This document shows positions 8,964 through 18,127 of a DNA stretch of 64,000 bases, piece by piece; the first letter of the stretch is position 1; each line of letters begins with the position of its first letter. Under the pieces are notes generated by a model. That model searched no databases, was not told the origin of the DNA, and saw only the letters and a list, made by a program, of their open reading frames with translations. The stretch spans positions 124,001 through 188,000 of the forward strand of contig NZ_SMFM01000005.1 of assembly GCF_004349085.1 (NCBI RefSeq), written 5' to 3'. Made by a program: the position numbers and the translations under genes. This DNA comes from Flavobacterium caseinilyticum (lineage in GTDB: Bacteria > Bacteroidota > Bacteroidia > Flavobacteriales > Flavobacteriaceae).

Positions 8964-9737
8964 ATGGAAGTATTTTTAAATCCCGATGCTTGGGTTGCAC
9001 TGTTAACATTAACTTTTCTTGAAATTATTTTAGGAATTGACAATATTATATTCATATCGATTGTTACTGGTAAATTACCTCCTGAGAAACGCAAAAAAGC
9101 AACTCAAATTGGTTTATTTTTAGCCATGTTCATGAGAATTGCATTATTATTTGGAATCACATTACTGATCAAAATGAAGGAACCTCTTTTTAGTTTTGAC
9201 TGGGGCTGGTTCAGCGGTCATTTTAATGGTCAGGCATTGATACTATTAAGTGGTGGTATTTTTCTGATTTATAAAAGTACCAAAGAGATTCATGAAAAAG
9301 TAGATCTTAAAGGCGAAGAGGAATTAGAGTTAAAAACCTCAGCAGCAAAATCATTTGGAAATGTAATTTTTCAGATTTTATTGATTGATCTTATTTTCTC
9401 TGTAGACAGTATTCTTACCGCTGTAGGAATGACTAACGGACTGGAAGGCGCTTTATATATAATGGTAACCGCGGTTGTTATTTCTGTTGCTGTGATGATG
9501 TTGTTTGCTGTCCCTGTAGGTACATTCGTCAACAATAATCCATCAATTCAGATTTTAGGTTTAGCCTTTTTGATTTTAATCGGATTCATGTTAATTACTG
9601 AAAGTATGCACTTATCGGATGCGGTATTGGCAGGACAAACTGTGGGTGCGGTTCCAAAAGCGTATCTGTATTTTGCAATTGCTTTCTCCCTTGCGGTGGA
9701 ATTCCTCAATATGAAAATGAGAAAGAGGAAGAAATAA
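8964..9737 (+). CDS. TerC-family integral membrane protein
   Basis: This 257-residue inner-membrane protein has about seven transmembrane helices. It carries the paired acidic motifs typical of TerC proteins, LGIDNIIFIS near residue 25 and DLIFSVDSILTAVGM near residue 140. TerC relatives are linked to tellurite resistance and, in other bacteria, to manganese export that metallates secreted enzymes. No other ter gene is nearby, so the metal-ion role is the more likely one. A strong bidirectional terminator follows. Confidence 0.87.
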   Translation: MEVFLNPDAWVALLTLTFLEIILGIDNIIFISIVTGKLPPEKRKKATQIGLFLAMFMRIALLFGITLLIKMKEPLFSFDWGWFSGHFNGQALILLSGGIFLIYKSTKEIHEKVDLKGEEELELKTSAAKSFGNVIFQILLIDLIFSVDSILTAVGMTNGLEGALYIMVTAVVISVAVMMLFAVPVGTFVNNNPSIQILGLAFLILIGFMLITESMHLSDAVLAGQTVGAVPKAYLYFAIAFSLAVEFLNMKMRKRKK

Positions 9738-9744
9738 TATTTCA

Positions 9745-9773
9745 TAAAAAAAGCGCTTTTAGCGCTTTTTTTA
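9745..9773. terminator. Bidirectional terminator between the TerC gene and parC
   Basis: A hairpin of AAAAAAGCGCT and AGCGCTTTTTT arms around a 3-base loop has T-tracts on both strands. It lies between two convergent genes. Confidence 0.9.
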
Positions 9774-9777
9774 TTTT

Positions 9778-12471
9778 TTATTCTAAACTTAAAGTAATCT
9801 GACCGTCATCATCTAATTGAATAGTAGCGTCATCAGCATCAGTTTCTCCTTTTACTTCTAAATCTTCTGGAATAACCTCAACTGGAATTTCATACGGCAA
9901 AGGTTCGAGCAGGTTTACTTGTTTCAACTTATCGGTTGTTAATTGATTTCCTAAAGCTTTAAATCCTTTCAAAGAAATAAAAGATTCAATATCTACAGTG
10001 ATACTTTCTTTTTGAACTCCTTTTACTTTTGTAAAAACTAATTCAGCAACCGGACGATATTCCGTTGAAACAATCTCCAATTGTGAATTAGGATGCTCCG
10101 TGATAAAACTTTCTTCTTTGTTTTCAGTTTCCACCAAAAAACGTTTGATATAATACCGTTCTTTTTCGCCATCATAATAAATAGCTGAAATTGGTTTCTT
10201 GGGAATCCATTTTTCTAAAACTACCATATCTTCATCAAAATGAGTAGATAATTCTGGTGTGATTACTTTTATTTTTCCAGATTGCGTTATGACTAAAATT
10301 TTATCATTTGGCCTGAACTCACCTAATAATTCTCCTCTTGCATCAACGTTTAGGCGTTGAACAGTATCGTCAAACCAAACTTTTCTTGGCAATAAAGTAG
10401 AAATTCCTTTCTCCTTCAATTCTATTTTTTTTATTGGATATTTGGTTACCAAATTCCCTTTCGAAGCGCGTCCTTTTATCGCTAAACTGGCAAAATCAAT
10501 ATCGAATTTCAGCTTTTTGACACTTCCCACCTGACGTAATAATATTGTGATTACCTCTGCTTCACCGTTTGGATTGCAAGAAAAATACAAAACTTGAGAA
10601 CCAGCAGTTTCATTGGTTAAATCGTACGCTTTGTCACGGGTAACTCCTGAAACATTAAAACGTTTTATATAGGAAGGCCCGGATTTTCCATCGCGGTAAA
10701 TCATGTTATAAATGGTACGCTTGTCGCTTTTGTCAAAAATAGCAATGTGAATAATATCTTTACCCACAAATGTTTTAGCATCTACTTTGGTAATCATCAC
10801 TTTTCCATCACGCAGAAAAACAATTACATCATCAATATCAGAACAATCCGTAACGTATTCGTCTTTTTTCAAGCTCGTACCTACAAATCCTTCTTCTTTA
10901 TTAACATATAATTTAGTGTTTCTTAAAACCACTTTCGTAGCTTCAATATCATCAAAAATTCGAAGCTCTGTTTGACGCTCACGTCCTTTTCCATACTTCT
11001 CTTTCAACTTGGTAAAATAGGCAATCGCAAAATCAATCAGATGTTCTAAATTGTGTTTTACTTGCTCGATATCACCTTCCAATGATTCTATTTTATCCTG
11101 CGCTTTATTACTGTCAAATTTGGAAATACGCATGATTCGGATATCCAACAATCGCAGAATATCTTCTTCGGTAACAGCGCGTTTTAAGTGTTTTGTGTGT
11201 GGTTTTAAACCATCATCAACCGCTTTAATCACCGATTCTCGAGTCGTCATTTCTTCAATGTCACGATAGATTTTATTTTCGATGAAAATACGTTCTAAAG
11301 AAAGAAAATGCCATTGTTCTTCTAATTCATTCAATTGAATTTCGAGTTCACTTTTCAGTAATTCAACGGTTCTGTTGGTTGATATTTTCAACATTTCAGA
11401 AACCCCAATGAATAACGGTTTGTTGTCTTCAATTACACAGCCCAAAGGCGCTACCGAAGTTTCACAAGCCGTGAAAGCAAATAATGCGTCAATAGTTTTA
11501 TCAGGAGAGACACCTGGAAAAAGGTGAATTAATATCTCTACCTCAGCGGCAGTATTGTCTTCAATTTTCTTGATTTTGATTTTACCTTTTTCATTCGCTT
11601 TCAAAATACTGTCAATCAAAGTCGTAGTATTGGTTGAAAACGGAATTTGGGTAATGACCAACGTATTTTTATCCAGCTGACCAATTTTGGCACGAACTCG
11701 AACACGTCCGCCACGCAATCCGTCATTATAATTAGACACATCGGCAATTCCTTGCGTCATGAAATCCGGATACAGTGTAAATGGCTTCCCTTTTAATATT
11801 TTTATCGAAGAATCTATTAATTCATTGAAATTATGAGGTAAAACTTTGGTCGAAAGACCTACCGCAATACCTTCGGCTCCTTGTGCCAAAAGCAACGGGA
11901 ACTTCACCGGAAGATTGTTTGGTTCCGCACGTCTTCCATCGTAAGAAACGCCCCAATCGGTAATTTTTGGACTATAAATAACTTCCAAAGCAAATTTAGA
12001 CAAACGTGCTTCAATGTAACGAGAAGCCGCAGCGCCATCACCCGTTAGGATATTTCCCCAGTTTCCCTGACAGTCTATTAATAATTCTTTTTGTCCAATT
12101 TGCACCATCGCATCACCAATACTTTGATCTCCGTGAGGATGATACTGCATGGTGTGACCAACTACATTGGCAACTTTATTGTAACGACCGTCATCTAATT
12201 CTTTTAAAGAGTGCATGATACGGCGTTGCACCGGTTTAAAACCATCTTCAATCGCCGGAACTGCACGCTCCAAAATTACATAAGAAGCATAATCCAGAAA
12301 CCAGTCTTTATACATTCCAGTAACTTTGGTAATGGTATCGTTTCCGTCTTCTTGATTATCGTAAAAATGCTGGCTTCCAGAAGAGATTATGTCTTCAAAG
12401 CCTTCTTCACCACTTGTATTATCTTCTTCTTGACCTTCTGGTACTATGTTTTCGTCTTCTTCGTCTTTCAT
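9778..12471 (-). CDS. parC: DNA topoisomerase IV subunit A (GyrA/ParC family)
   Basis: This is the breakage-rejoining subunit of topoisomerase IV, which decatenates daughter chromosomes. The 897-residue protein has an acidic, low-complexity N-terminal extension (about 1-48). The winged-helix catalytic core follows, with the active tyrosine Tyr152 in AAASRYIEARL, then a coiled coil and a C-terminal beta-propeller with an acidic tail. I assign parC rather than gyrA because it shares an operon with the short ParE at 13846-15708. Its start codon overlaps the stop of the upstream nuclease gene by one base (TAATG). Confidence 0.9.
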   Translation of the reverse strand: MKDEEDENIVPEGQEEDNTSGEEGFEDIISSGSQHFYDNQEDGNDTITKVTGMYKDWFLDYASYVILERAVPAIEDGFKPVQRRIMHSLKELDDGRYNKVANVVGHTMQYHPHGDQSIGDAMVQIGQKELLIDCQGNWGNILTGDGAAASRYIEARLSKFALEVIYSPKITDWGVSYDGRRAEPNNLPVKFPLLLAQGAEGIAVGLSTKVLPHNFNELIDSSIKILKGKPFTLYPDFMTQGIADVSNYNDGLRGGRVRVRAKIGQLDKNTLVITQIPFSTNTTTLIDSILKANEKGKIKIKKIEDNTAAEVEILIHLFPGVSPDKTIDALFAFTACETSVAPLGCVIEDNKPLFIGVSEMLKISTNRTVELLKSELEIQLNELEEQWHFLSLERIFIENKIYRDIEEMTTRESVIKAVDDGLKPHTKHLKRAVTEEDILRLLDIRIMRISKFDSNKAQDKIESLEGDIEQVKHNLEHLIDFAIAYFTKLKEKYGKGRERQTELRIFDDIEATKVVLRNTKLYVNKEEGFVGTSLKKDEYVTDCSDIDDVIVFLRDGKVMITKVDAKTFVGKDIIHIAIFDKSDKRTIYNMIYRDGKSGPSYIKRFNVSGVTRDKAYDLTNETAGSQVLYFSCNPNGEAEVITILLRQVGSVKKLKFDIDFASLAIKGRASKGNLVTKYPIKKIELKEKGISTLLPRKVWFDDTVQRLNVDARGELLGEFRPNDKILVITQSGKIKVITPELSTHFDEDMVVLEKWIPKKPISAIYYDGEKERYYIKRFLVETENKEESFITEHPNSQLEIVSTEYRPVAELVFTKVKGVQKESITVDIESFISLKGFKALGNQLTTDKLKQVNLLEPLPYEIPVEVIPEDLEVKGETDADDATIQLDDDGQITLSLE

Positions 12472-12473
12472 TA
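12457..12473 (-). repeat. 17-base direct repeat at the parC start (copy A)
   Basis: The minus-strand sequence taatgaaagacgaagaa spans the parC start codon. The identical 17 bases occur at the start of the upstream nuclease gene (13584-13600), so the inserted gene is bracketed by a direct repeat. Confidence 0.8.
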
Positions 12474-13598
12474 TATTGATTCCGAAATTAATTGTATTAA
12501 ATCTTCTCTGCTTGGCAGAATTGTTTTGTATTTACTAGCAAAAATTTGCTCGTTATTTTCAGGTAAAGTATATTCTACAACCAAATCACTTTTGTTTTGG
12601 CACAATACAATTCCTATGGTTTTATTTTCATCTTCCAAACGCATTTCTCTATCGTAATAATTGACATACATTTGCATTTGTCCTAAATCTTGGTGTTTTA
12701 ATTCACCTATTTTCAAGTCAATTAGCACAAAACATTTAAGAATTCGGTTATAAAAAACCAAATCGATTCGAAAATGTTTATCGTCAAAAGTAATTCTGTT
12801 TTGTCTTGCTACAAAAGTAAAACCATGACCTAATTCTAATAAGAAATGTTCTAATTTATTGATGATTTCTTCCTCTAATTCCGATTCCGAATACTGATGT
12901 AATTCCGGTAAACCTAAAAATTCCAAAATATAAGGATCTTTAATAAGGTCTTTAGGTTTTTCTATAATCTGACCCTGTTCCGAAAGTTTCAAAACTCCTG
13001 CTGCATCTCGGCTTAAAGCCAATCGTGTATAAAGAGCTGAATCATATTGTCTCTTTAATTCGCGAACACTCCAGTTGTATTTGTCAGATTCTATTTCGTA
13101 GAAACGTCTTTCTTTCTCATCGTCAATTCGCATTAAGAATGAATAATGAGACCATGTCAATTTAAAAAATGAAATCAGCGATTGCGCTTTTTGATTTTCA
13201 GAAACCCCAATCAGTGGTTGAGGGATCTTAATATTCAATTCCCCAGTCAGTGACTGGGATTTTTGAATTTGCAAAATCCTAGACACTGTCTCGGAAATTG
13301 AGTAAGCTAAATAAAACTTTCTTATATTCTCCAAATTAGCTACAGAAAACCCTTTTCCAAACTCAATTGTCAACTGTTCAGAAAGTCCTTTTAGTAATTG
13401 CTTTCCGTATTCAGCTCGTTCTTTTCCGCTTTGCTCCTCTTCCACAATCATTCTTCCTATTTCAAAATAGGTATACACCATTGTAGAATTTACGGTACGT
13501 AAAACCTGCTGCCGGGCATTTTGCAAAAGCGCGACTACTTGAGAAAATAAAATTTTATTTTGAGAATTATTTGGAATTGTATTTTCTTCGTCTTTCAT
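12471..13598 (-). CDS. PDDEXK nuclease-domain protein (DUF1016/YhcG family)
   Basis: This 375-residue protein has an N-terminal DUF1016 helical domain (about 15-190) and a C-terminal PDDEXK nuclease domain (about 220-375). The catalytic-like residues Asp279, Asp294 and Lys296 sit in FRIDLVFYNR and VLIDLKIGEL, followed by QMQMYVNYYD. Family members are accessory-genome proteins of unknown biological role, often tied to mobile or defence-type loci. Residues 102-145 contain short degenerate repeats (KSQSLTGE, PQPLIGVSE, KAQSLIS). It is inserted between the two topoisomerase IV genes, and its first five codons duplicate those of parC. Confidence 0.9.
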   Translation of the reverse strand: MKDEENTIPNNSQNKILFSQVVALLQNARQQVLRTVNSTMVYTYFEIGRMIVEEEQSGKERAEYGKQLLKGLSEQLTIEFGKGFSVANLENIRKFYLAYSISETVSRILQIQKSQSLTGELNIKIPQPLIGVSENQKAQSLISFFKLTWSHYSFLMRIDDEKERRFYEIESDKYNWSVRELKRQYDSALYTRLALSRDAAGVLKLSEQGQIIEKPKDLIKDPYILEFLGLPELHQYSESELEEEIINKLEHFLLELGHGFTFVARQNRITFDDKHFRIDLVFYNRILKCFVLIDLKIGELKHQDLGQMQMYVNYYDREMRLEDENKTIGIVLCQNKSDLVVEYTLPENNEQIFASKYKTILPSREDLIQLISESI

Positions 13599-13600
13599 TA
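13584..13600 (-). repeat. 17-base direct repeat at the nuclease gene start (copy B)
   Basis: This is identical to the bases over the parC start at 12457-12473. It includes the start codon and the codons for MKDEE. Confidence 0.8.
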
Positions 13601-13648
13601 AACATATTCTATTGAATAGTAGTTAATTATATTTTTTGTCTTAAAATG

Positions 13649-13834
13649 CTAAAAAGAATAATTTTCTTTACAAACATGCTTTTGCGTTGTAACCTCAATT
13701 CCATTTTTATCCAATTCTCTTTTCGGAATTGTGTCGCATTCTATGTGATCATTACTACTTTTAATAAAAAAGATAGTTGAAAAACTAATCACAAATAGGA
13801 CAGCGATAAGAATTGGTGTTCTTGTTGTAGGCAT
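13649..13834 (-). CDS. Small single-pass membrane protein, unknown
   Basis: This 61-residue protein has one transmembrane helix near the N-terminus (about 7-25) and a polar tail with two cysteines. It begins 11 bases after parE on the same strand, so it is probably part of the topoisomerase IV operon. I recognise no family. It could be a non-conserved open frame, though position and strand favour a real gene. Confidence 0.55.
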   Translation of the reverse strand: MPTTRTPILIAVLFVISFSTIFFIKSSNDHIECDTIPKRELDKNGIEVTTQKHVCKENYSF

Positions 13835-13845
13835 TTCATAATTAT

Positions 13846-15708
13846 TTAAACTTTCTCGATTACATCTAATTCCACCTTCAAATTTTTGATGATAAATTCC
13901 TGTCTGTCCGGCGTATTTTTCCCCATATAAAAAGACAACAATTGTTCAATCGAAGTGTTTTTGTCCATCATAATCGGATCCAAACGAATGGTTTCTCCAA
14001 TAAAATTCTTGAACTCATCCGGCGAAATTTCTCCTAATCCCTTAAATCGGGTGATTTCCGGTTTTGGTTTTAATTTTTCGATTGCCGCTTTTCGCTCGTC
14101 GTCAGAATAGCAATAGATTGTTTCTTTCTTGTTTCGAACTCTGAAAAGTGGTGTTTGCAAAATATACAAATGTCCTTCTTTTATCAATTCAGGGAAAAAT
14201 TGCAGAAAGAAAGTAATCAATAACAATCGAATATGCATTCCATCGACATCGGCATCAGTAGCAATTACAATGTTGTTGTAACGCAATTTTTCTAATCCGT
14301 CTTCGATATCCAAAGCCGCTTGCAATAAATTGAATTCTTCATTTTCATAAACAATTTTCTTGCTCATTCCATACGAATTCAAAGGCTTTCCACGTAAACT
14401 AAAAACGGCCTGAGTATTTACATCACGTGATTTGGTAATGGATCCGGAAGCCGAATCTCCCTCTGTAATGAAAAGCGTGCTTTCTAAATTTTTAGGATTT
14501 TTAGTATCTGGAAGATGTGCGCGACAATCCCTTAATTTCTTATTGTGCAGATTCGCTTTTTTGGCGCGGTCTGTGGCTAGCTTTCTAATACCTGATAATT
14601 CTTTTCGCTCTCTTTCGGCTTGAAGAATTTTGCGTAATAATGCGTCTGCAGTTACAGGATTCTTGTGCAAATAATTATCTAATTTCGTTTTTACAAAATC
14701 ATTTACGAAAGTACGCACCGAAGGCATTCCCGGTTCTGAACCCATATCAGTCGAACCTAGTTTAGTTTTCGTCTGCGACTCAAAAACCGGTTCCATTACT
14801 TTGATGCTAACCGCCGTAACAATCGATTTTCGAACATCTGAAGCTTCGAAACTTTTATTATAAAACTCCCGAATCGTTTTGACAATTGCTTCTCGATATG
14901 CCGCTAAGTGTGTTCCTCCTTGCGTCGTGTTTTGTCCATTTACAAACGAATGGTATTCCTCGCTGTACTGTGTTTTACTGTGTGTTAAAGCAATCTCGAT
15001 ATCCTCGCCTTTCAAGTGAATGATCGGATATTCCAAATCGTCTGCATGAATAGTTTCTTCTAACAAATCCTTCAGACCATTCTCAGAAAAATATTTTTCT
15101 CCGTTAAAAATGATTGTCAAACCATTGTTTAAGTAACAATAATTTTTGAGCATTTTGATGATATACTCAAATCTAAATTTATAGTTTTTGAAAATCGCTT
15201 CATCAGGAATAAAAGTTACTTTAGTTCCTTTTCGTTTCGTCGTATCAATAATGTCTTCTTCGAGAACTAAATTTCCTGCCGAAAATTCAGCTGCTTTTTG
15301 TTTTTCGTCACGAACAGATTCTACACGAAAATAATTAGACAACGCATTTACGGCTTTTGTCCCTACTCCATTCAAACCTACGGATTTCTTAAATGCTAAT
15401 GAATCATATTTCCCACCGGTATTCATTTTTGAAACTACATCAATGACTTTTCCTAACGGAATTCCACGACCATAATCCCGCACTGTAACTGTTTTATCTT
15501 TAATCGTTACCTCGATTGTTTTTCCTGCACCCATAACAAACTCATCGATGCAATTATCGAGAACTTCTTTTAAAAGAATATAAATACCATCATCCGGAGA
15601 AGAACCATCACCCAATTTCCCGATGTACATTCCGGGACGCATGCGAATATGTTCTTTCCAGTCGAGTGACCGAATATTATCTTCGGTATATTGATTTTGT
15701 TCGGACAT
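13846..15708 (-). CDS. parE: DNA topoisomerase IV subunit B
   Basis: This is the ATPase subunit of topoisomerase IV. The 620-residue protein has the GHKL ATP-binding motifs ([11 protein letters not shown] near residue 50 and GRGIPLGKV near 80), a transducer domain, and a TOPRIM domain with [10 protein letters not shown] and [10 protein letters not shown] that holds Mg2+ for cleavage. The start [20 protein letters not shown] fits the family N-terminus. It heads an operon running parE, small membrane protein, PDDEXK nuclease, parC. Confidence 0.92.
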   Translation of the reverse strand: MSEQNQYTEDNIRSLDWKEHIRMRPGMYIGKLGDGSSPDDGIYILLKEVLDNCIDEFVMGAGKTIEVTIKDKTVTVRDYGRGIPLGKVIDVVSKMNTGGKYDSLAFKKSVGLNGVGTKAVNALSNYFRVESVRDEKQKAAEFSAGNLVLEEDIIDTTKRKGTKVTFIPDEAIFKNYKFRFEYIIKMLKNYCYLNNGLTIIFNGEKYFSENGLKDLLEETIHADDLEYPIIHLKGEDIEIALTHSKTQYSEEYHSFVNGQNTTQGGTHLAAYREAIVKTIREFYNKSFEASDVRKSIVTAVSIKVMEPVFESQTKTKLGSTDMGSEPGMPSVRTFVNDFVKTKLDNYLHKNPVTADALLRKILQAERERKELSGIRKLATDRAKKANLHNKKLRDCRAHLPDTKNPKNLESTLFITEGDSASGSITKSRDVNTQAVFSLRGKPLNSYGMSKKIVYENEEFNLLQAALDIEDGLEKLRYNNIVIATDADVDGMHIRLLLITFFLQFFPELIKEGHLYILQTPLFRVRNKKETIYCYSDDERKAAIEKLKPKPEITRFKGLGEISPDEFKNFIGETIRLDPIMMDKNTSIEQLLSFYMGKNTPDRQEFIIKNLKVELDVIEKV

Positions 15709-15838
15709 TGTAAAATTTGTGGATTTTGTGCTAATGTAGTGTAATTCGATACATTTTAAAATAGGAAGTCATCAAAGTTATCAAGAATAATATTGACATT
15801 TTCTATTGAAAAATTTAAATATTGAAAAAATTAAAAGA

Positions 15839-16360
15839 TTAAAAATTTTTAATAATTTCTTTCAACTGATTATCCAACTCGGCATTAGAAATTTTACTGT
15901 TTTCAACATCGAAATTAGCTTCGAAACTTGGCAATGAAAATGTTGCTTTTATGTTTCCACCGTAAAATGGAAAAGCATTTTTAGCAATTCCCAAAACGAT
16001 TGCGCCACCCTTGGCTCCTGGAGAAGTTGCCATCAACAACATTGGTTTTTCCTGAAAAACTTTAGCGTTTATTCTGGTACACCAGTCAAAAATATTCTTG
16101 AAAGCAGCGGAATAATTTCCGTTATTTTCTGCCATTGAAACTACCAAAATATCCGCAGTAGCAATTTTAGCCAAAAATGTTTTTGCTAACTCGTGCTGAC
16201 CGATTGCTGGCTCGATATCAACGGTAAAAATTGGCATTTGGAAATCATTTAAATCCAGAACCTCCACTTCGGCATTTTCAAATAAATTGGCTGCGTAAGT
16301 TGCTAATTTTTTATTGATTGAGTTTTTGCTGGGGCTTGCGCCAAAAGCGATTATTTTCAT
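15839..16360 (-). CDS. NAD(P)H-dependent FMN reductase family protein
   Basis: This 173-residue flavodoxin-like protein has the N-terminal phosphate-binding loop GASPSKNSINKKLA and the later motif VVSMAENNGNYSAAFKNIFDW typical of NADPH-dependent FMN or azo/quinone reductases. It probably reduces flavins or quinones in the cytoplasm. It is about 130 bases upstream of the parE start on the same strand, most likely as a separate unit. A 380-base gap with a repeat element lies on its other side. Confidence 0.85.
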   Translation of the reverse strand: MKIIAFGASPSKNSINKKLATYAANLFENAEVEVLDLNDFQMPIFTVDIEPAIGQHELAKTFLAKIATADILVVSMAENNGNYSAAFKNIFDWCTRINAKVFQEKPMLLMATSPGAKGGAIVLGIAKNAFPFYGGNIKATFSLPSFEANFDVENSKISNAELDNQLKEIIKNF

Positions 16361-16481
16361 GAGAGTTAGTTTTTTTTAAAAGTACTAAAAATTGGCTCTG
16401 ATACAAAATAATTACTAACAGATTCAACTATTTTGAAATTAATAGTACACAACGAAACTTCGTTTGTATCCAAATCGATGA

Positions 16482-16678
16482 TACCCCAGAGTGAAACAGA
16501 AAGCTTTTTTTTTTGATCAATCTTCTTTTTTCTTGATGAAAAAGAGCGACCGAAGGAAGCTCCTTTTTTCTCTTAAAAAAAAGAGATTGATGGAAAAATA
16601 TTACTTCACTAAAGTTGTATTTTTATTGGAGTTCCGTGAACTTCGTTTGAAATAAAAAGCTGGAATGGGAACAAAAAA
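16482..16678. repeat. Dispersed intergenic repeat element, copy 2
   Basis: This occupies most of the 380-base gene-free gap between the FMN reductase gene and ychF (16361-16740). It shares with copy 1 the left end (taccccaga), the 44-base hairpin core at 16526-16569, and a right end close to agctggaatggg. Long inverted arms (around 16517-16536 and 16570-16591) make the centre foldable. I see no coding sequence in this gap. Confidence 0.7.
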
Positions 16679-16704
16679 AACTGTCCAATTTCTTGAACAG
16701 TTTT
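16673..16704 (-). terminator. Terminator of ychF
   Basis: On the minus strand a 12-bp stem (AAAACTGTTCAA with TTGGACAGTTTT, GAAA loop) runs into a T-tract, 36 bases after the ychF stop codon. Confidence 0.8.
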
Positions 16705-16705
16705 G

Positions 16706-16734
16706 TCTATTTTCTTTATTCTATTTTCTTTATT
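16706..16734. repeat. Two tandem copies of a 14-base unit
   Basis: The unit tctattttctttat is repeated back to back between the ychF stop codon and its terminator. It is low-complexity DNA with no evident function. Confidence 0.5.
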
Positions 16735-16740
16735 CTAAGA

Positions 16741-17835
16741 CTACACGTTGAATCTAAAATGCATCACATCACCATCTTTTACGATATATTCTTTTCCTTC
16801 TACTTTGAATTTTCCGGCTTCTTTACATTTAGCTTCTGAACCGTATTGAACGAAATCCTCGTATGCAATAACTTCGGCACGGATAAATCCTTTTTCGAAA
16901 TCAGTGTGAATCACTCCCGCAGCTTGTGGCGCGGTTGATCCAACATCAATAGTCCAAGCTCGAACTTCTTTTACACCTGCGGTAAAATAGGTTTGTTGTT
17001 TCAACAACTTGTATGCGGCACGAATAAGAACTGAAGCTCCTGGCTCAGTCAATCCCATATCTTCTAAGAAAACCTGACGCTCTTCGTAGCTTTCTAATTC
17101 GGTAATATCAGCCTCAGCACCAACCGAAAGTATAATCACTTCCGCATCTTCATCTTTTACCAACTCCCGAATTTGGTCCACATATTTATTTCCGCTCACT
17201 GCTGAATTTTCATCTACATTACAAACATACAAAACTGGTTTTGCTGTAATCAATTGAAATCCCTCCATCAAAATTTCCTCATCATTATTTTGAGGAGTTA
17301 TTGTTCTGGCCGATTTTGCCTGAAGTAACGTTTCTCTGATTCGGTCTAAAAGCGCTTTCTCGGTTTGCGCTTCTTTATTCCCTGTTTTAGCGGCACGATT
17401 TACTTTTTCCAGACGTTTTTCAACGTTTTCTAAATCTTTTAACTGCAATTCGATATCAATTGTTTCTTTGTCACGAATTGGATTTACATTTCCGTCAACG
17501 TGTACAATATTATCGTTGTCAAAACAACGCAAAACATGAATAATCGCATTACATTCTCTGATATTTCCAAGAAATTGATTCCCCAATCCTTCTCCTTTAC
17601 TGGCGCCTTTTACCAATCCTGCAATATCAACGATATCAACTGTTGCCATTTGCACGCGTTCTGGTTTCACCAATTCTTCCAATTTTTCAATTCTTGGATC
17701 TGGTACATTTACAACACCTATATTCGGCTCAATAGTACAAAAAGGAAAGTTGGCACTTTGCGCTTTTGCGTTGGATAAACAATTAAACAATGTTGATTTT
17801 CCAACATTTGGTAATCCTACAATTCCTGCTTTCAT
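16741..17835 (-). CDS. ychF: Redox-regulated ATPase YchF (Obg-family, OLA1-like)
   Basis: This 364-residue cytoplasmic P-loop protein belongs to the TRAFAC class. It has Walker A GLPNVGKSTLFN at the extreme N-terminus, the DxxG-like motif DIAGLVKGASKGEGLGNQFL, a central coiled-coil insertion (about 130-200) and a C-terminal TGS domain with HTDFEKGFIRAEV. YchF prefers ATP over GTP, binds ribosomes and is linked to stress responses. A TATATTTG box on the minus strand at 17967-17974 may be its -7 element, giving a leader of about 125 bases. Confidence 0.94.
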   Translation of the reverse strand: MKAGIVGLPNVGKSTLFNCLSNAKAQSANFPFCTIEPNIGVVNVPDPRIEKLEELVKPERVQMATVDIVDIAGLVKGASKGEGLGNQFLGNIRECNAIIHVLRCFDNDNIVHVDGNVNPIRDKETIDIELQLKDLENVEKRLEKVNRAAKTGNKEAQTEKALLDRIRETLLQAKSARTITPQNNDEEILMEGFQLITAKPVLYVCNVDENSAVSGNKYVDQIRELVKDEDAEVIILSVGAEADITELESYEERQVFLEDMGLTEPGASVLIRAAYKLLKQQTYFTAGVKEVRAWTIDVGSTAPQAAGVIHTDFEKGFIRAEVIAYEDFVQYGSEAKCKEAGKFKVEGKEYIVKDGDVMHFRFNV

Positions 17836-17966
17836 ATGTGGATAATATTTTATTTTTAATGGAATATGGTGTCGTTATCCTGTCGATTTTTTTGAGAAGA
17901 TTATACGATTCTTTTTTTTACGTATTAGGCGCTGCATCTGAATTTAGCGACCGCTGTAAAAGTTTG

Positions 17967-17974
17967 CAAATATA
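17967..17974 (-). promoter_or_regulatory. Candidate -7 box TATATTTG for ychF
   Basis: This is an exact TAnnTTTG match on the minus strand in the 292-base gap between divergent ychF and the TonB receptor gene. No clean TTTG is found at the right distance upstream. Confidence 0.4.
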
Positions 17975-18127
17975 AGATTTTAATACTATTTAAATAAGTA
18001 AAAATTGCAGTTTAAACAGGTCTGATAATTTTTTTATAAAAATTTAAATTATGTTGTAATATTTTGTTAAAAAAAAATTATATTGTGAACGATTTCAAAC
18101 CAAACAAACAACTAAATACAACTTATT

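Noticed and set aside
12006-12657. Plus-strand open frames across the parC start and nuclease end
   Set aside because: They lie opposite strongly conserved genes, have poor composition and match no family.
9778-15708. Assignment as gyrA and gyrB
   Set aside because: The 620-residue B subunit and the shared operon order fit topoisomerase IV better. A computed tree would settle it.
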